A stretch of DNA of 64,000 nucleotides from Gigantopelta aegis (lineage: Eukaryota; Mollusca; Gastropoda; Neomphalida; Peltospiridae). Location of the stretch: positions 71,997,856 through 72,061,855 of the forward strand of contig NC_054702.1 in the NCBI RefSeq assembly GCF_016097555.1, in the 5' to 3' direction. Each line of letters begins with the position of its first letter. The first letter of the stretch is position 1. The position numbers and the translations under genes are program-made. Shown piece by piece: positions 35,069 to 47,940 of the stretch. Under the pieces are notes generated by a model. It was not told where the DNA came from, searched no databases, and was given only the letters and a program-made list of their open reading frames with translations.

Positions 35069-38000
35069 ATGACATCAGTCTTTAGTCTTAGCACAAAACC
35101 GTTCCATTTGTGGTGCTGTTATGCTGTATTTTGGAACAACTGCTACCGGTATACATCTAGTAGGTTGTTCATAAAGAGACAGTGCCATGATAGTAAATTA
35201 ACCGGCTTGATGCAGAATTCCGAATATCAAGATGATTCTACAAATTATCAGACAATTACATCAGCAAAAATTAGGTCAAGCCATTACATACTTGACAAAT
35301 CATTAGCAGGTAAGTTTTCAATTGCTGAACATTGTTTTATTTCCATATGATTACACACTTTATATATTCATAGCATTTAATTTAAAAACAAGACCAGGGT
35401 TCGCTGTGATTTAGCCAAATTAAATTTTAAAACTTGCAGAAACTTGGTTTTTTTTTTTAGCAAAATCAGGGCAAAAGTACCGTATTCTGGCCCCCCCCCC
35501 CCCCTCTATTTTAAAGAAATATTTCTTGGAATTAGTTTAAGGTTAGGGTTAGGGTTACTGATAGTTATATACAATATATTTTAAAACAATTTGTTCTGTA
35601 AAACCAACATGAAGTTTATATTTCGTAATCCAGTATCGCCATGTATAAAATTTCTTCCACACGGGTGCTTTTGATGGTGCTTTTGGAAGAAATATAGCAC
35701 AGAAGACAGAATGAGGCATCATGGGACTAAATCTTCGTTTTATTCCGTAGACATTTGGTTCATTCCGTCAAAATACACCCTATGAGATTTATAAGTATTA
35801 AAATGCAGTTTCACTTGTTGATCCACTGCATGGTCGAGTGAATACAGTGGTCGGCTACAGTCCCGATGGTCTGGAGTTTGAATTGAGACCTAGCACTACA
35901 TCGTTTGTAGTATTTAATGCAATACCCAGTTTATATGACCCCTCCCGCCTGCTACCGATTAAATCGGACTGCTGGTGCTCCCTTGCACCTGCCAGCGTAG
36001 GCGGTCTCTCCTTACCCCCCCCCCCTACCTTTCCTGTCATGGACGGAGGAGCCGGCCAAGGCGTGCGCTACAACAGCTTGTTCTGAATGTGCACGTAAAA
36101 CCCTATGACCTGATCTGACCAGTTCATATGGTTAATTCAATACACCAATAGGGGGGGAAATATGGTACTCTTTCCAGCAAATTTGGCGAGTGCCAGAGAT
36201 AGCCCGTAAGACTTATTAATTTCTGATAATAATAGTTATTTATAATTTTTATAAGCTAAATAAGAAACATGATTGTACATATCACACCTATTAGTCATGA
36301 CAGCAATGTAGTCATTGGTTGGAATCAGCCACAGAGTTGATTTATCTTTTAATTTGGTAATACTGCCAGTTTCAAGTGAAATGTTATTAAGAAACATTTC
36401 ACATAATCATCCCTATAAAATATTATAAAACTGTGAGAGACAGAAATGTTTAAGAAACATTGCTCTGGATACTGATATTAAAAATATGTGTTTTTTTATT
36501 AATTGCTATGTTCTATATACTGTAGATACTGAAATTAATGTGATCATAATAATTATGTAGAAAATGTGAGTTTGTGTTATTCGCATTAATAATATGACAC
36601 ATTTATTATTATGTTTTGTTTATGTGTCTAACATTATTAAAAAAAACAAAAAACAACAAAGATTAAAATTCTATTATATTTATAAAACACAACTGGAAAA
36701 CAATTCGAACCGGCCTCAGTGGCATCTTGGTTAGGCCATCGGTCTACAGGCTGGTAGGTACTGGGTTTGCATCCCAGTCGAGGCATGGGATTTTTAATCC
36801 AGATACCGACTCCAAACCCTGAGTGAGTGCTCCGCAAGGCTCAATGGGTAGGTATAAACCACTTGTACCGACCATTGATCCATAACTGGTTCAACAAAGG
36901 GCATGGTTTGTGCTATCCTGCTTGTGGGAAGCGCAAATAAAAGATTCCTTGCTGCTTGTCATAAAAGAGTAGCCTATGTGGCGACAGCAGGTTTTCTCTA
37001 AAAAAACAGTGTCAGAATGACCATATGTTTGACGTCCAATAGCCGATGATAAGATAAAAAATCAATGTGCTTTAGTGGCGTCATTAAATAAAACAAACTT
37101 TACTTTGGAAAACAATTCATTGTAGGCAAGACAGACTAATTGTCCAATAGTCCAGCAAAATGCCAACCACATGTGACGATTGTAGGGTGCTTGGCCACCC
37201 TGTCTAATGCCGACATGATTCATCGCGTGTGAATGGGTTTTAGGATGCCAATCCTAAGGTCGACCATTTCTTTGTTTTTACTGTTCAAGTTTTCTGTAAC
37301 TTGTTGGCATATTACTTTGTGAATTGTTCTTTCATTATGACTTTGAAATCGACGTTCACAGATTAGGAAGATACAGTTGTAATGGTACATGTAAATTAAT
37401 GTGTTTGCCAGATGTAGGTAACTATACACATTATGTAAATCATTGCAAAAATATGCTTTCAGTTGATCTCACCAAAAACACAAGGGACTAAACAGGTTAA
37501 CTGATGTGTACACAGACGTGTTAGTGAGTTGATCTCATTGAAGAAGCCTGTAACTCAGATTTAACTGAAAAGTACACAAATGTGTGTTATTAGGAAAGTA
37601 ATATTTCAAAGGCAGGCCACTCGCATTAATTTAGGGATGCCTTAATTTCAGGATCTCCATCCTAAAAAACAATAGTCATCATATCAACCCTTAAAAGCCT
37701 TACAGGTTAAAGGTTAATTGTTTAGTAAACTAACAAAAGTAGCTCCATACATACAAATGGAACAAATTATTAGAAATTTATTAGATGTGTTGTCTTAGGA
37801 TATTTATGGTACCTTATTTAGGCCTACATGACAAATGCTTTTGCTTCCAGTTGTCTTTGATTTATTTCAGCATCAGTTGCCAGTGTTATCATAAAGAATC
37901 GGTCAAGCCAAAATAGTTCTGTATTGGAAATAAACCCAGGTACATTATTGTAATTTTTTATGTTTTAGTAAGCATACACATTCAACCCTATTTGTATTTA

Positions 38001-41000
38001 TATCTAATGAAATATATGGTAGTAGCTTTTTTATGTCAATCCATCTATATACTTTCCATCTGTCTGTCCATCCATTGATCGATTCTTCCACCTATCTATC
38101 CACCCATCCACCTACTCAACCCTTAGTCAATCACCCAGCACTCATCCCCTTCTATCCACCCATCTACCCATCCAAAGTCCTCCTTTTATCAATAAATCCA
38201 TCCATACATCCATACATCTATCCATCAGTTTAATGAATCAATCAATCAATCATAATAATTTATTTCATGGAAGTCATGTTGCAAATTTTAATATGCTTCA
38301 TTCATAATTAACTTTTTTTTTTTTCTTTTTTTTTTCATTGTGACTGATGACAAATTAAATTTATTCAGCTTATATCTACTGTGCTATGAATGCTGTGAAT
38401 GTAATTTCTTCTTAACAGGTCCTGGCATTTTAACGAAGGAGTTGTTTAGCAAGGGTGTGCACCATATTGTGGCAACAGATACCAAAGAACAACTTCTCTC
38501 TTTACTTGAGGTTTATACAATTTTACATAATTATATATACATATACTAAAACAAAAATTCTTCAAATTTTCATGTTACTGAGATGAATTTAGCAATGTTT
38601 TTTTGGAGAATAATAATTATTTTTTTGTAATTCATGTTGTTTCAAAATTATCCTTTGATACAAAATACAAATATTGAATTTACATTTCACAGCCAGTTTT
38701 TACAATACATGTTTAAGGCAGTCACAAGATATTTATGTAGTTTTTTCTTCTTCCTTTTTTAAATAGAGTATAACATTATTTTAATATTATTCTTAGCATA
38801 TGTCTTTTTATGGTATTCATTTTGTATTTCTACAGTGTTTATTCTTTATTTTATGGTATTCATTTTGTATTTCTACAGTGTTTATTCTTTATTTTATGGA
38901 GTGGGACGTAGCCCAGTGGTAAAGCATTCGTCTGATGCTCGGTTGGTCTAGGATCGATGTCTGTCGGCGGGCCCATTGGGCTATTTCTAGTTTCAGCCAG
39001 TGCCTCACGACTGGTAAATCAAAGACCATAGTATGTTCTATCCTGTCTGTGGGATGGTGCATATAAAAGATCCCTTGCTACCAATGGAAAACTGTAGCAG
39101 ATTTCCTCTCTAAGACTATATGTGAAAATTACCAAATGTTTGACATCCAGTAGCCGATGATTAATAAATTAATGTGTTTTAGTGGTATCGGTAAAACAAA
39201 CTTTTTTTTTGTTCTTTTGTTTTAAAAATAACTTATAACATTTTAATATTATTCTTTTATAGTACCCATTTTGCATCTTTATAGTGTTTGGGGTTTTTTT
39301 GGGTTTTTTTACTTTATTTTATTTCAGGTTCAGGATTAAATTTAGAAAAAAGAAGTTACATGACCATAAAGTGTTGTTTGTGTTATTAGAGAAATCTACA
39401 AAGAGAAATATCGCAGCACAAGTTACATTGCTTTCACTGGGATTGCTTCACCCTTTGGCATCGCGACACTAACAGTTCTCAGTTCGAGAAAGATTATAGA
39501 GACAAGGAAGTGGAAATTGTTGCAGCCTTTCAGCAGAAAACACATGGAGATGGTATTTGTGATTTACTAATAACTATAAAATGAAATCATCAATATTTGT
39601 TATTTTGTGTAAATTACATAACATTTTTATTAAATTTTTAAAAATTATTATTCACCATTCCCTGTTACAAAGGCCTGCCCCTGTTCAGGGTGAAAAATGG
39701 GGCAAGTGGTCAACTAGACCAGGAGCTCAAGATAACAACCAGGAAGAGCCCTCAGAAGATAACACATACATGTATAAGTATATATATATATATGTCTAAA
39801 ACTGGGGGTGTTTTTTTATAAAAAAATAAATAGGAATTCAAAAATGGGAAAGGTGATTTTTTATTTTGTTTAGCATTCATTCATTGCTAATGTTTTTGTT
39901 TTTTTAATACACACTCACACAAAACACAGATCATTCTTAATATTACACTTCCTCAATCTCCTGTCACTAAGAGCAAACATTTGTATATAAAAGAGTAAAT
40001 AATACATGAATGATCTGTTGGAAACAAAGTCAGCCCGAAGAGACGATAATTAATTGGACATTCTATTAAAAAGTGGAAACTACAATACACATCTATATTT
40101 AAACAAATGAAGGCTATTTTTTTGTTAATAGACTGATTGTTCTATTATATATCTATATTGAATTTCTTTTTTAAAATGTGTAAAGTTAAGATTTGATTTT
40201 TGTACTTTGCATTTATAAATATGAAATTTTGCAAATAACAATAAAAAAATCAAATGGTGCATCTGTTGTTACATGTTTTTTAACGCCAAGAATAATCAGT
40301 TCTTCAGAGAGTACAATTTGCCTTAATCCACTACATAAAATTTGACCAAAATTTGTTAACAATTTTACACTTCCAAAACAGATGTGACAAAGTTTCCCTT
40401 TCCCCAGAACAAAATTTACATTTCTCATCATTTCCTATATTTATAAAAAGGTGTTGTTTGTTAATATTCTATTTAATATTCTATATTGAAACGATCAGAG
40501 CTTAGTTTCCAAAGTTCTTTTAAAAGGTTTTACAAAAATGTTAGACCATTTGAATTCAGATCCAAATTGAGTTTCCCATTTTATTTTAGCCTTATCACCA
40601 ATGATTCCAAAACATAATAAAATTATTTTGTGCCTTTCTTCACAGAAAGCAGTTTACGTAAAACTGGAGTATCATGTAAAGATATATTAGTGTGTTTAGT
40701 CTTGAAATTCAGATCCTTAAGATATTGTTTACAAGCATGAATAACTCCAAAATAATCTAAAAAGGAGACATTAATAATTTAATATCGTACACATCTTCAA
40801 AAACTTCCAGAGAAAGAAATTCCCTATTCTCGTCATACATATCACAAACTTGTGCTATACTCTTCTGTAACCTGAAAAAGACTTAAAGACAATTCTAATA
40901 TTATTATTGAAGAATATGGGTTTTGACAGGTACTCTCTAAATTCTGTCACTTGTTTTTTCCCCACAAAATTACCATAAGCTATTAAACAATTTTTCCAAA

Positions 41001-44000
41001 ACAAATTTGAAATATTTTTAACTATAATGTTAGGGTAATTACATAACATTTGACTTGGATCGGATATTATTAGTACATTTATAGAGGGTTTGTCCGATTA
41101 AAAAAAAAAATTGTGCAGTATTATCCCTTTATCATTTCTTTCTAGATGTAAATATTTTTCACTTTTTAACAACAAAACAATTATTCTTGTTATGAAAAAG
41201 ACCAGCAATAATTAAAATATTATTTTTCAGTTATAATTTTTGTTTATCCCATATTAATTCAACAATGCTTTTAAAAAAACTATTATGTTGGGAATTGATA
41301 GTGAATGCGTTATTCATCAATATTATACACAGAATTAAAACCACAGAATAACTTGAGGATTATAAAGAAGGATTTTTCTGGTTTACAAAGCTTAAATAAG
41401 TTTCAGAAATCTCCATTAATATGAAGAATCATCATTCACTTAAACGTCGCCCATTGGTAAAGTTCTTGTATGATGTGCAGTCAGTCTGTGATTGATCCCC
41501 ATCGATGGGCCCATTGGGCTATTTCTCATTCCAGCCAACCCACCATGACTGGTGTATCAAAGGCTATGGTATGTGCTATCCTGACTTTGGCATGGTGCAT
41601 ATAAAAGATCCCTTGCTACTAATGGAAAAATATAGCGAGTTTTCTCTCTAAGACTATATGTCAGAATTACCAAATATTTGACATCCAATAACTTTTTCAC
41701 TTAAATGTTTTGGGCAATAATGGTAAAATACAGTGGACTCTGTCTAAACCAGAATTTGTGTAATTTGGATTTGTGTGTGTATTGGCCGGATCACAGAGTC
41801 CCGTTCAGTAGCAATAACTGCAGAGAAACCTATCTAAACACATATTCTGGGTATAGCTGATCACAGAGTCCCGTTCAGTAGCAATAACTGCAGAGAAACC
41901 TATCTAAACACGTATTCTGGGTATAGCTGATCACAGAGTCCCGTTCAGTAGCAATAACTGCAGAGAAACCTATCTAAACACATATTCTGGGTATACCTGA
42001 TCACAGAGTCCCGTTCAGTAGCAATAACTGCAGAGAAACGTATCTAAACACATATTCTGGGTATACCTGATCACAGAGTCACGTTCAGTAGCAATAACTG
42101 CAGAGAAACGTATCTAAACACATATTCTGGGTATACCTGATCACAGAGTCCCGTTCAGTAGCAATAACTGCAGAGAAACGTATCTAAACACATATTCTGG
42201 ATATACCTGATCACAGAGTCTCGTTCAGTAGCAATAACTGCAGAGAAATGTATCTAAACACATATTCTGGATATACCTGATCACAGAGTCTCGTTCAGTA
42301 GCAATAACTGCAGAGAAATGTATCTAAACACATTCTGGGTATACCTGATCACAGAGTCCCGTTCAGTAGCAATAACTGCAGAGAAATGTATCTAAACACA
42401 TATTCTGGGTATACCTGATCACAGAGTCCCGTTCAGTAGCAATAACTGCAGAGAAATGTATCTAAACACATATTCTGGATATACCTGATCACAGAGTCCC
42501 GTTCAGTAGCAATAACTGCAGAGAAATGTATCTAAACACATATTCTGGATATACCTGATCACAGAGTCCCGTTCAGTAGCAATAACTTTAAAGAAATGTA
42601 TCTAAACACATATTCTGGGTATACCTGATCACAGAGTCCCGTTCAGTAGCAATAACTTTAAAGAAATGTATCTAAACACATATTCTGGGTATACCTGATC
42701 ACAGAGTCCCATTCAGTAGCAATAACTTTAAAGAAAACCTAAATATTCTGATTTCTAAATACATATTCTGGGTATACCAGTGCATTTCACCAGTTCCTTT
42801 TGAATTTGGTTTAGACAAAATTGACTGTATTTGATATCAAGATTCAATTTTCAAATGGTTTTTAGAGAACAACACATCATGCAAGTTAGCAAATCACTTT
42901 TAACATCATTTTAGTTCATATTACTATTACCGTATTAGATACTAACAGATTTAATATTTTATATATGTATGTATGTGTATGTAGAATTTGTTCTAATCAT
43001 GATTTTGTTTTGCTTTTTTAACAGAGATTCCTATTACAGCCTTTGGGGTGGTTAGTTATTTGAAGGAAAGGCCATTTCTCAACTACATATTACATAACTT
43101 TGGTTTACTTGAAGGAATATTTTCACTTGGCAGGCTGGAATGGTTTCTGTTTGTCTCAGCTAAAATATACAAGGTAAGTTGTACATTTGTGAGGTCAGAC
43201 GTTTTCCAAGGCTGTTTGTCTTTAAATGTTATTGGAAAAATACTGACATTTAGTATGATGTGTTTTAATTTTAAGAAAATTACTTGAAGCTTTATAACAT
43301 TTTCATTTAAAATGGAAAGGAAAATACTGTTTGTTTAACAACACATTCACAATCGGACAGTGGTTCACAATTGAAAGAAAAAACTTGGATTGGGGAAAGT
43401 GTCAATCACATACGAGTATAGTTTTACTTTCCTCGTGTTTTAATAAAAAGCATACATGTTAGCAAATCAGAGGGTTTTTTTACTTTATATACCATACATT
43501 TTATGCATACGTTATGCCAAACCCCCACAATTAAGAAAATGTCTTTTTTGTTTCAGACAGTTTTGGCTTCCACGGATCATGACAAAAGTGTGTTAGCATA
43601 TAACACTATGTCAGTCCTGCTGCATTTATTGTTTGATATCAAGTGTCATATGGAGGTGTGTGTCCTTTTGTTCCAGTAATGGTAGTGCATATTTTGCATC
43701 TGTTACATTAGCACTGTTGGTTTTGTAAAATCGCTGCTCAAAATAGCAGTGAACAGTACCGAACCTAGGGGCTGTTGTGCCCAACTTGAAAAAAAGAAGA
43801 AAAAAGTGCACTTTTTAGTTTAATGTTCTCTCTTTGTCTAGTTAGAGAAGACCATCGTTTACTGTGCCCTGATTATTTAGTTTTTACTGACCACGCCCAC
43901 TCCCCACCCTCAATTGTTTTAGGTTAAGTACAACCCTGAATCTTTCAGTATATAGGGACATATACAAAAATTACCTTGAACTCAGGACTCGAACTTAATG

Positions 44001-47000
44001 GCAGCACTAATGGCAATTGAAATAGCTGTGATAAGAAATTATATATTTAGCAACTTAAGCAATAGCAGTTTTTTGCCATTGGATTAAAATTATTGCCATT
44101 GATTGAAGGAATAATTTTTGGTTTTTAATTTTATGTCTTATTTGTTGCAAAAGTTACTGGTTTTACATTGCTGTGGGTAGCCTCAAAATTGCCTGTTGAG
44201 AAAAAAGTTTCAAAGTAGCCATAGATGACAAATTCTTAAGTTTGAGCCGTGTGATTTTGACAGTAGTGAAAAAAGTAGATCATTTTAGAAATTCATATAT
44301 TTATTTATGCTGATTATGCTAATATGATGTTAAATAACATCCAGATTATGCTTTAGTGATATATGAGGCACTTTTGTCCAATACTTCGTGATTGAATTAA
44401 ATGATTTGGCCTCACAGATGTAATAACAACAATTTACGTGTTTGTCCAGTGATCATTTCTGTTGGACGTATAAAAAATAATTTTCTTTTGAGTAGTATTA
44501 CTATAGTCACTAACTACTGATACTTCATTCATCATAGATTTTGGTGTGTTTTTGTTGACAGATTTAAAGGTTTTGAAACAGTACTTTTGTAGTAAATGTT
44601 AGTTTTAGTTTTTTTGTTATTACTCATACAATATAAATTTATATTTTATTTTATTGTTATAGGTTTCAGGAAATGAGTTTAGTCCTCCATTTCAGAATAT
44701 TAAAAGAAAGAAAAGAGAGGTAAGTTTGTATATTAGTAGAACAAAAACTCAATATTATTGGTAATAATGTTTTAATTATTGGTAATAATTGTCAAAATAA
44801 CAATGGCTACTGGTCAAATTTTAATGTTTTAATAGTCTGAAATTTTAGTCTTGAAGTGTTTGTAGTCAGAAAAAAAAAAAAAATCACAAAAATTAATACT
44901 TGTAATAAGTTATGAAAATGAGCCATGCTGTAAAAGTTAATTTAAATTAAAAACTTGTATGCAATGCATTTATTTCTTAGATAGCCATTGGCAAGCAGCT
45001 GGTGAAGTATGACATGAAGTACTTGCTGCAGATGAAACCAAAGGAGAACTGGGACAGTGTTCTGCCTGCCTTGGAGATATTCAAGTTCTCTTTGTTCTTA
45101 AAACAACTGTTTCATAAAAAGAGGATGCGGCTAATCCCCAAAATGGAGTAAGCGAAACAGACTGTTTAAGTAATAGTTTAATACACCTTGGTTACGGGCC
45201 TCGGTGGCACAGTGGTTAAGCCATGGGACTACAGGCTGGTAGGTACAGGGTTCGCAGCCCGGTACCGGCTCCAACCCAGAGAGAGTTCTAAACGGCTCAG
45301 TGGGTGGGTGTAAGACCACCACACCTTCTTTTCACTCACTAACCAACTAACAACTAATCCACTGTCTTGAACAGACAGCCCAGATAGCTGAGGTGTGTGC
45401 CCAGGACAGCGTGCTTGAACCTTAATTGGCTATAAGCACGAAAATAAGTTGAAATGAAATGAAATAAAACTGGCAAGACATAAGTATTAATTCCTTTTAT
45501 GATGTCAATGTTTGTATATAGTACTAACATTACGTTTTTGTGTTTAGAGCCATTTCTCACAAACTGAAAGTCTATAATGAACTGCCTATTCAAATGAAAC
45601 TTGATATATAGTTGTACCTATGTTTGTTCATCTCAACGCATGTTTTCTTTTAATTTTAAAATTTTAATTTTAATTGAAATACTTTAACATTTATCTCAAT
45701 GTTACGTTTTGGTGTTTAGGTCTTAATTCTCACAAACTAGGAGTCCTAGATCAATGAAACTTGGTTTATAGTTGCATTTCTGGATGTAAATCTAAATGCA
45801 TGTACCCAGTAGTCATAGGATAGTGATTGCATATATTAAAACAACCCATTGTATTTAAATAAAAAGCATTAATTTTTTTTGTTTAATTCAAACTAATCAC
45901 TAAAAAAAATTTATATTCTATATTTATCAGTAATTAAAGTCAAGCTAATTTCAAAAAATTATTATGGTTTATCTTTTTATTTTATTTATAGGCATGTGTT
46001 GAAGATATATCACTTTTATTGGGGGTTTTTTAACGATGGCACTGACGACAGTTGCTGTTGTTGTGATATAAATTGCCATAGGTCAGGGGCATCACTGGCA
46101 GCACTTTTGTGTTGCAGGATGAACATTACTGCCATTAGTAAAGCTCAATGATGGCAAAGTGTATACACCAAAGTGTATACACCATTTTGTACATTACATT
46201 TGAAAAAATTATCTCAAGGAGCCTAAAATTGTTTTTAAAATTGTCGTGGGTAAAACATTTATAAGTTTGAGTCCTGTTATATCTCTTATGAAATACCAGT
46301 ATCCTGATTTCTGATGATTCATATGCTAAGTGTTTCATTTTAATAATGTTTAAACTATTTGATTTACTTCCAGACAACTAGTACCTGGATGTGGCCTTCA
46401 CCTCATCCTGGCTGGTTACACCATGGTACAGGAGGTAGGAGAAACCAGCCCAGAACAGTTTCTTCAGATATACAACGTAAGATAAAGTTTCTCGTCTCAC
46501 AGTACACTCAACACACACGACTCAAACTGTAATTGGACAGGGACACATATATTTTATACTTGGAAAAATACAGAACATTCCATAACAAGGTGCAAGTTTA
46601 TGAGCAAGGAAACAAAATATTGTAAAGACTGGGTCACTGTTTTTAAAAACTTTTGGGTTTTTTAAATATATGTACAATATATGGACAGTTGTGGAATGGT
46701 GGAGTCAGTATCATTTTGTTATTCAGTTTTATTGATTTGGGATGGATCTTGCTAGTGCCCTTTCAGTCTCCCTTGTGTTGAAATACAATTTTAATCACAA
46801 TAATTGTCATGACATGATATTCTCCCATCCATAATATTTGACACATATTTTACTTAAAAATGTTTTGAACTTTAAATTCTTCAGTGGATGGGCTGGGACG
46901 TAACCCAGTGGTAAATGCTCACCTGAGACACGGTCAGTTTAGGATCAAGCCGCCTCAGTGGGCCCATAGGGCTGTTTCTCATTCCAACCAGTGTAACAAA

Positions 47001-47415
47001 GGCTGTGGTATGTACTATCCTACCTGTAGGATGCTGCATAGAAAATATCCCTTGCTGCTAATTGGATAAAGTGGCCCATTGTGTGGCCGTAGCAGGTTTC
47101 CTCTCTCCTTAACCATATGTCTGATGCCATATAACTGTAATTAAAAAATGTTGAGCGCATCATTAAATAAAATATTCTTCAGTGGCTAAACCCTTTTCAG
47201 TTTTACATATACATGTGTAATGGAAAGATCGTCTATGTCGTTCATACTGTAATCAATTATATATTCTTTAGGATATGCAGACCTGGCCCGAGTACCAAGA
47301 CTCTGGTCTACACTTTTACCTCATGGAGCATGCAGTGCATGGGATGGAGGAAGAAGCAGAGGGAGGCGACTCTGTCACAGAAAAGTCTTCTGTTTGGGAG
47401 GAGTCATCTTCATGA
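35069..47415 (+). CDS. TFB2M: Mitochondrial transcription factor B2 (rRNA adenine dimethyltransferase family)
   Basis: Exons: 35069-35309, 37871-37939, 38419-38510, 39390-39552, 39673-39777 (3' limit uncertain), 43025-43173, 43557-43655, 44663-44719, 44981-45147, 46374-46476, 47272-47415 (TGA 47413-47415); about 462 aa. The N-terminus is rich in basic and hydroxylated residues with no acidic residue before about 40, as in a mitochondrial presequence. Motif I is LEINPGPGILTKELF, motif II is in IVATDTKEQLLSLLE, and the IV region is HCFHWDCFTLW. IPITAFG and GRLEWFLFVSAKIY match the TFB2M core, and the C-terminus has VPGCGLHLILAGYTMVQ. TFB2M melts promoters for the mitochondrial RNA polymerase. 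The exon 5 donor is unclear: GTATAAGT at 39772 would give T|AG (a stop), while GTATAT at 39778 keeps the frame, but a missed small exon is possible. Confidence 0.88.
35477..36168. mobile_element. Composite inverted-repeat element in TFB2M intron 1
   Basis: GTACCGTATTCTGGCCCCCC faces GGGGGGGAAATATGGTAC 692 bp away. The interior has a GGTTAGGGTTAGGG stretch and, at about 35830-36110, a separate GC-richer repeat (GGACGGAGGAGCCGGCC, GCGTGCGCTACAACAGC) with its own look. Probably nested elements; no target duplication was found. Confidence 0.5.
36707..37105 (+). mobile_element. Full-length SINE with 13-bp target duplication
   Basis: Head CCGGCCTCAGTGGCATC, B-box GGGTTTGCATCCCAGTC and tail AATAAAACAAACTTTAC. 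TGGAAAACAATTC flanks it at 36694-36706 and 37106-37118. It lies in TFB2M intron 1. Confidence 0.92.
38033..38240 (+). repeat. Degenerate CCAT-type microsatellite
   Basis: An irregular run of CCATC/CCAC units in TFB2M intron 2. It gives a Pro/Ser/His-rich open frame of no coding significance. Confidence 0.8.
38811..38896 (+). repeat. 43-bp tandem duplication
   Basis: The block starting TGGTATTCATTTTGTATTTC at 38811 repeats exactly at 38854. A diverged third version resumes after the SINE at about 39260, so the SINE landed in the repeat. Confidence 0.85.
38898..39215 (+). mobile_element. Full-length tRNA-type SINE in TFB2M intron 3
   Basis: Head GTGGGACGTAGCCCAGTGG and B-box TCTAGGATCGATGTC, then CCCATTGGGCTATTTCTAG, body AAAGATCCCTTGCT and tail GGTAAAACAAACTT. 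Reference copy of the first SINE family in this window. Confidence 0.9.
40200..41420 (-). mobile_element. Decayed L1/Tx1-like LINE, ORF2 C-terminal part
   Basis: Minus-strand fragments in several frames resemble the region after the reverse transcriptase: ...NLFWKNCLIAYGNFV, then FREYLSKPIFFNNNIR, then a CKFC/HLFW-type zinc knuckle trace and SEELIILGVKKH. Frames change and stops intervene. It lies in TFB2M intron 5, antisense to the gene. Confidence 0.6.
41445..41695 (+). mobile_element. tRNA-type SINE, 3'-truncated, in TFB2M intron 5
   Basis: Head diverged (CGTCGCCCATTGGTAAAG), then GATTGATCCCCATCGATGG and the body GATCCCTTGCTACTAATGG. It stops after TTGACATCCAATAAC without the usual tail. 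Confidence 0.75.
41731..42827. mobile_element. Tigger-like non-autonomous element filled with a 70-bp tandem array
   Basis: Ends CAGTGGACTCTGTCTAAACC at the left and, on the opposite strand, CAGTCAATTTTGTCTAAACC at the right. The element is flanked by TA at 41729-41730 and 42828-42829, as expected for the pogo/Tigger group. Almost the whole 1097-bp interior is a tandem repeat. Inside TFB2M intron 5. Confidence 0.8.
41791..42740 (+). repeat. 70-bp tandem repeat, about 13-14 copies
   Basis: TCACAGAGTCCCGTTCAGTA recurs at 41791, 41861, 41931, 42001 and on at 70-bp spacing, with one unit 2 bp shorter. Variants cluster: AAACC early, AAACG and AAATG later, and AACTTTAAAG in the last three units. 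This gradient fits stepwise local duplication. Confidence 0.95.
43985..44230. repeat. Dispersed repeat with GGCAAT/ATTGCC motifs, copy 2
   Basis: Inverted relative to 27944-28250. Contains TTTTTTGCCATTGG, AATTATTGCCATTGATTG and AAGGAATAATTTTTGG. Lies in TFB2M intron 7. Confidence 0.45.
45192..45475 (+). mobile_element. Third SINE type, GAAAT-tailed, in TFB2M intron 9
   Basis: tRNA-like head GGGCCTCGGTGGCACAGTGG with B-box GGGTTCGCAGCCCGG. The body is different (TCAGTGGGTGGGTGTAAG, GTGTGTGCCCAGGACAG), and the tail is TTGAAATGAAATGAAAT. Confidence 0.8.
46888..47173 (+). mobile_element. tRNA-type SINE with 12-bp target duplication, TFB2M intron 10
   Basis: Head GGCTGGGACGTAACCCAGTG, 3' end ATTAAATAAAAT. 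ATTCTTCAGTGG occurs at 46876-46887 and 47174-47185. The insertion is about 90 bp upstream of the last coding exon. Confidence 0.92.
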
Positions 47416-47729
47416 TCCATCTTTCAGCCAACTGCTTTTCACTAAATGTTTGCAAATTATTTTGACTGATTTCCGACGTGATCATTTGATTTACTGTGAG
47501 CGTATCACACAAAAAAAACTATCTAGCAAATGTTAGTGATGAACAGCTGGCTGACCTTGCCCTTTAATGATGCATAATTTATTACTGTAGTTTTTGTCAC
47601 TCACAGACCTTTTTTTCCCCCCCTTTTGAACAATTGAGACGTTTTCACGTAAAACATTTAATTATTTGTAAGAAAGACTGCCATGTATAAACTACATTTA
47701 TGGGTCATTTATACATGTATATACTACAT

Positions 47730-47940
47730 TTATGGGTCGTGTAGGATCGTCCCCATCCATGGGCCTATTGGGCTATTTCTCCTTCTGCCCAGTGCTTCAC
47801 AACTGGTGTAACAAAGGCAATGGTATGTACTATCCTGTCTGTGGGATAAGGTATAAAAAAAATTGCTTGCTGCTAATTAATCGAAAAGTGTAGCCCATGG
47901 TGTGTAGGCAACAGGTTTCCTGTCTAATTATCTCTATACT
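47730..47940 (+). mobile_element. SINE without head, downstream of TFB2M
   Basis: Begins at the B-box-proximal region (GTAGGATCGTCCCCATCC) and runs through CCTATTGGGCTATTTCTCC and AACAGGTTTCCTGTC. Its 3' end feeds the tandem repeat that follows. Confidence 0.8.

Noticed and set aside
38033-38233. 66-aa frame rich in Pro, Ser and His
   Set aside because: Translation of a CCAT microsatellite.
38898-38960. Functional tRNA gene from A-box and B-box matches
   Set aside because: The boxes belong to a SINE head; no cloverleaf with matched acceptor stem could be drawn and the SINE body follows directly.
39284-39472. 62-aa frame overlapping TFB2M exon 4
   Set aside because: Wrong frame; the acceptor at 39389 and phase from the previous exon select the frame with HCFHWDCFTLW.
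41791-42740. CRISPR-like array (70-bp spaced repeats)
   Set aside because: Units are contiguous tandem copies without unique spacers, and this is an animal genome.
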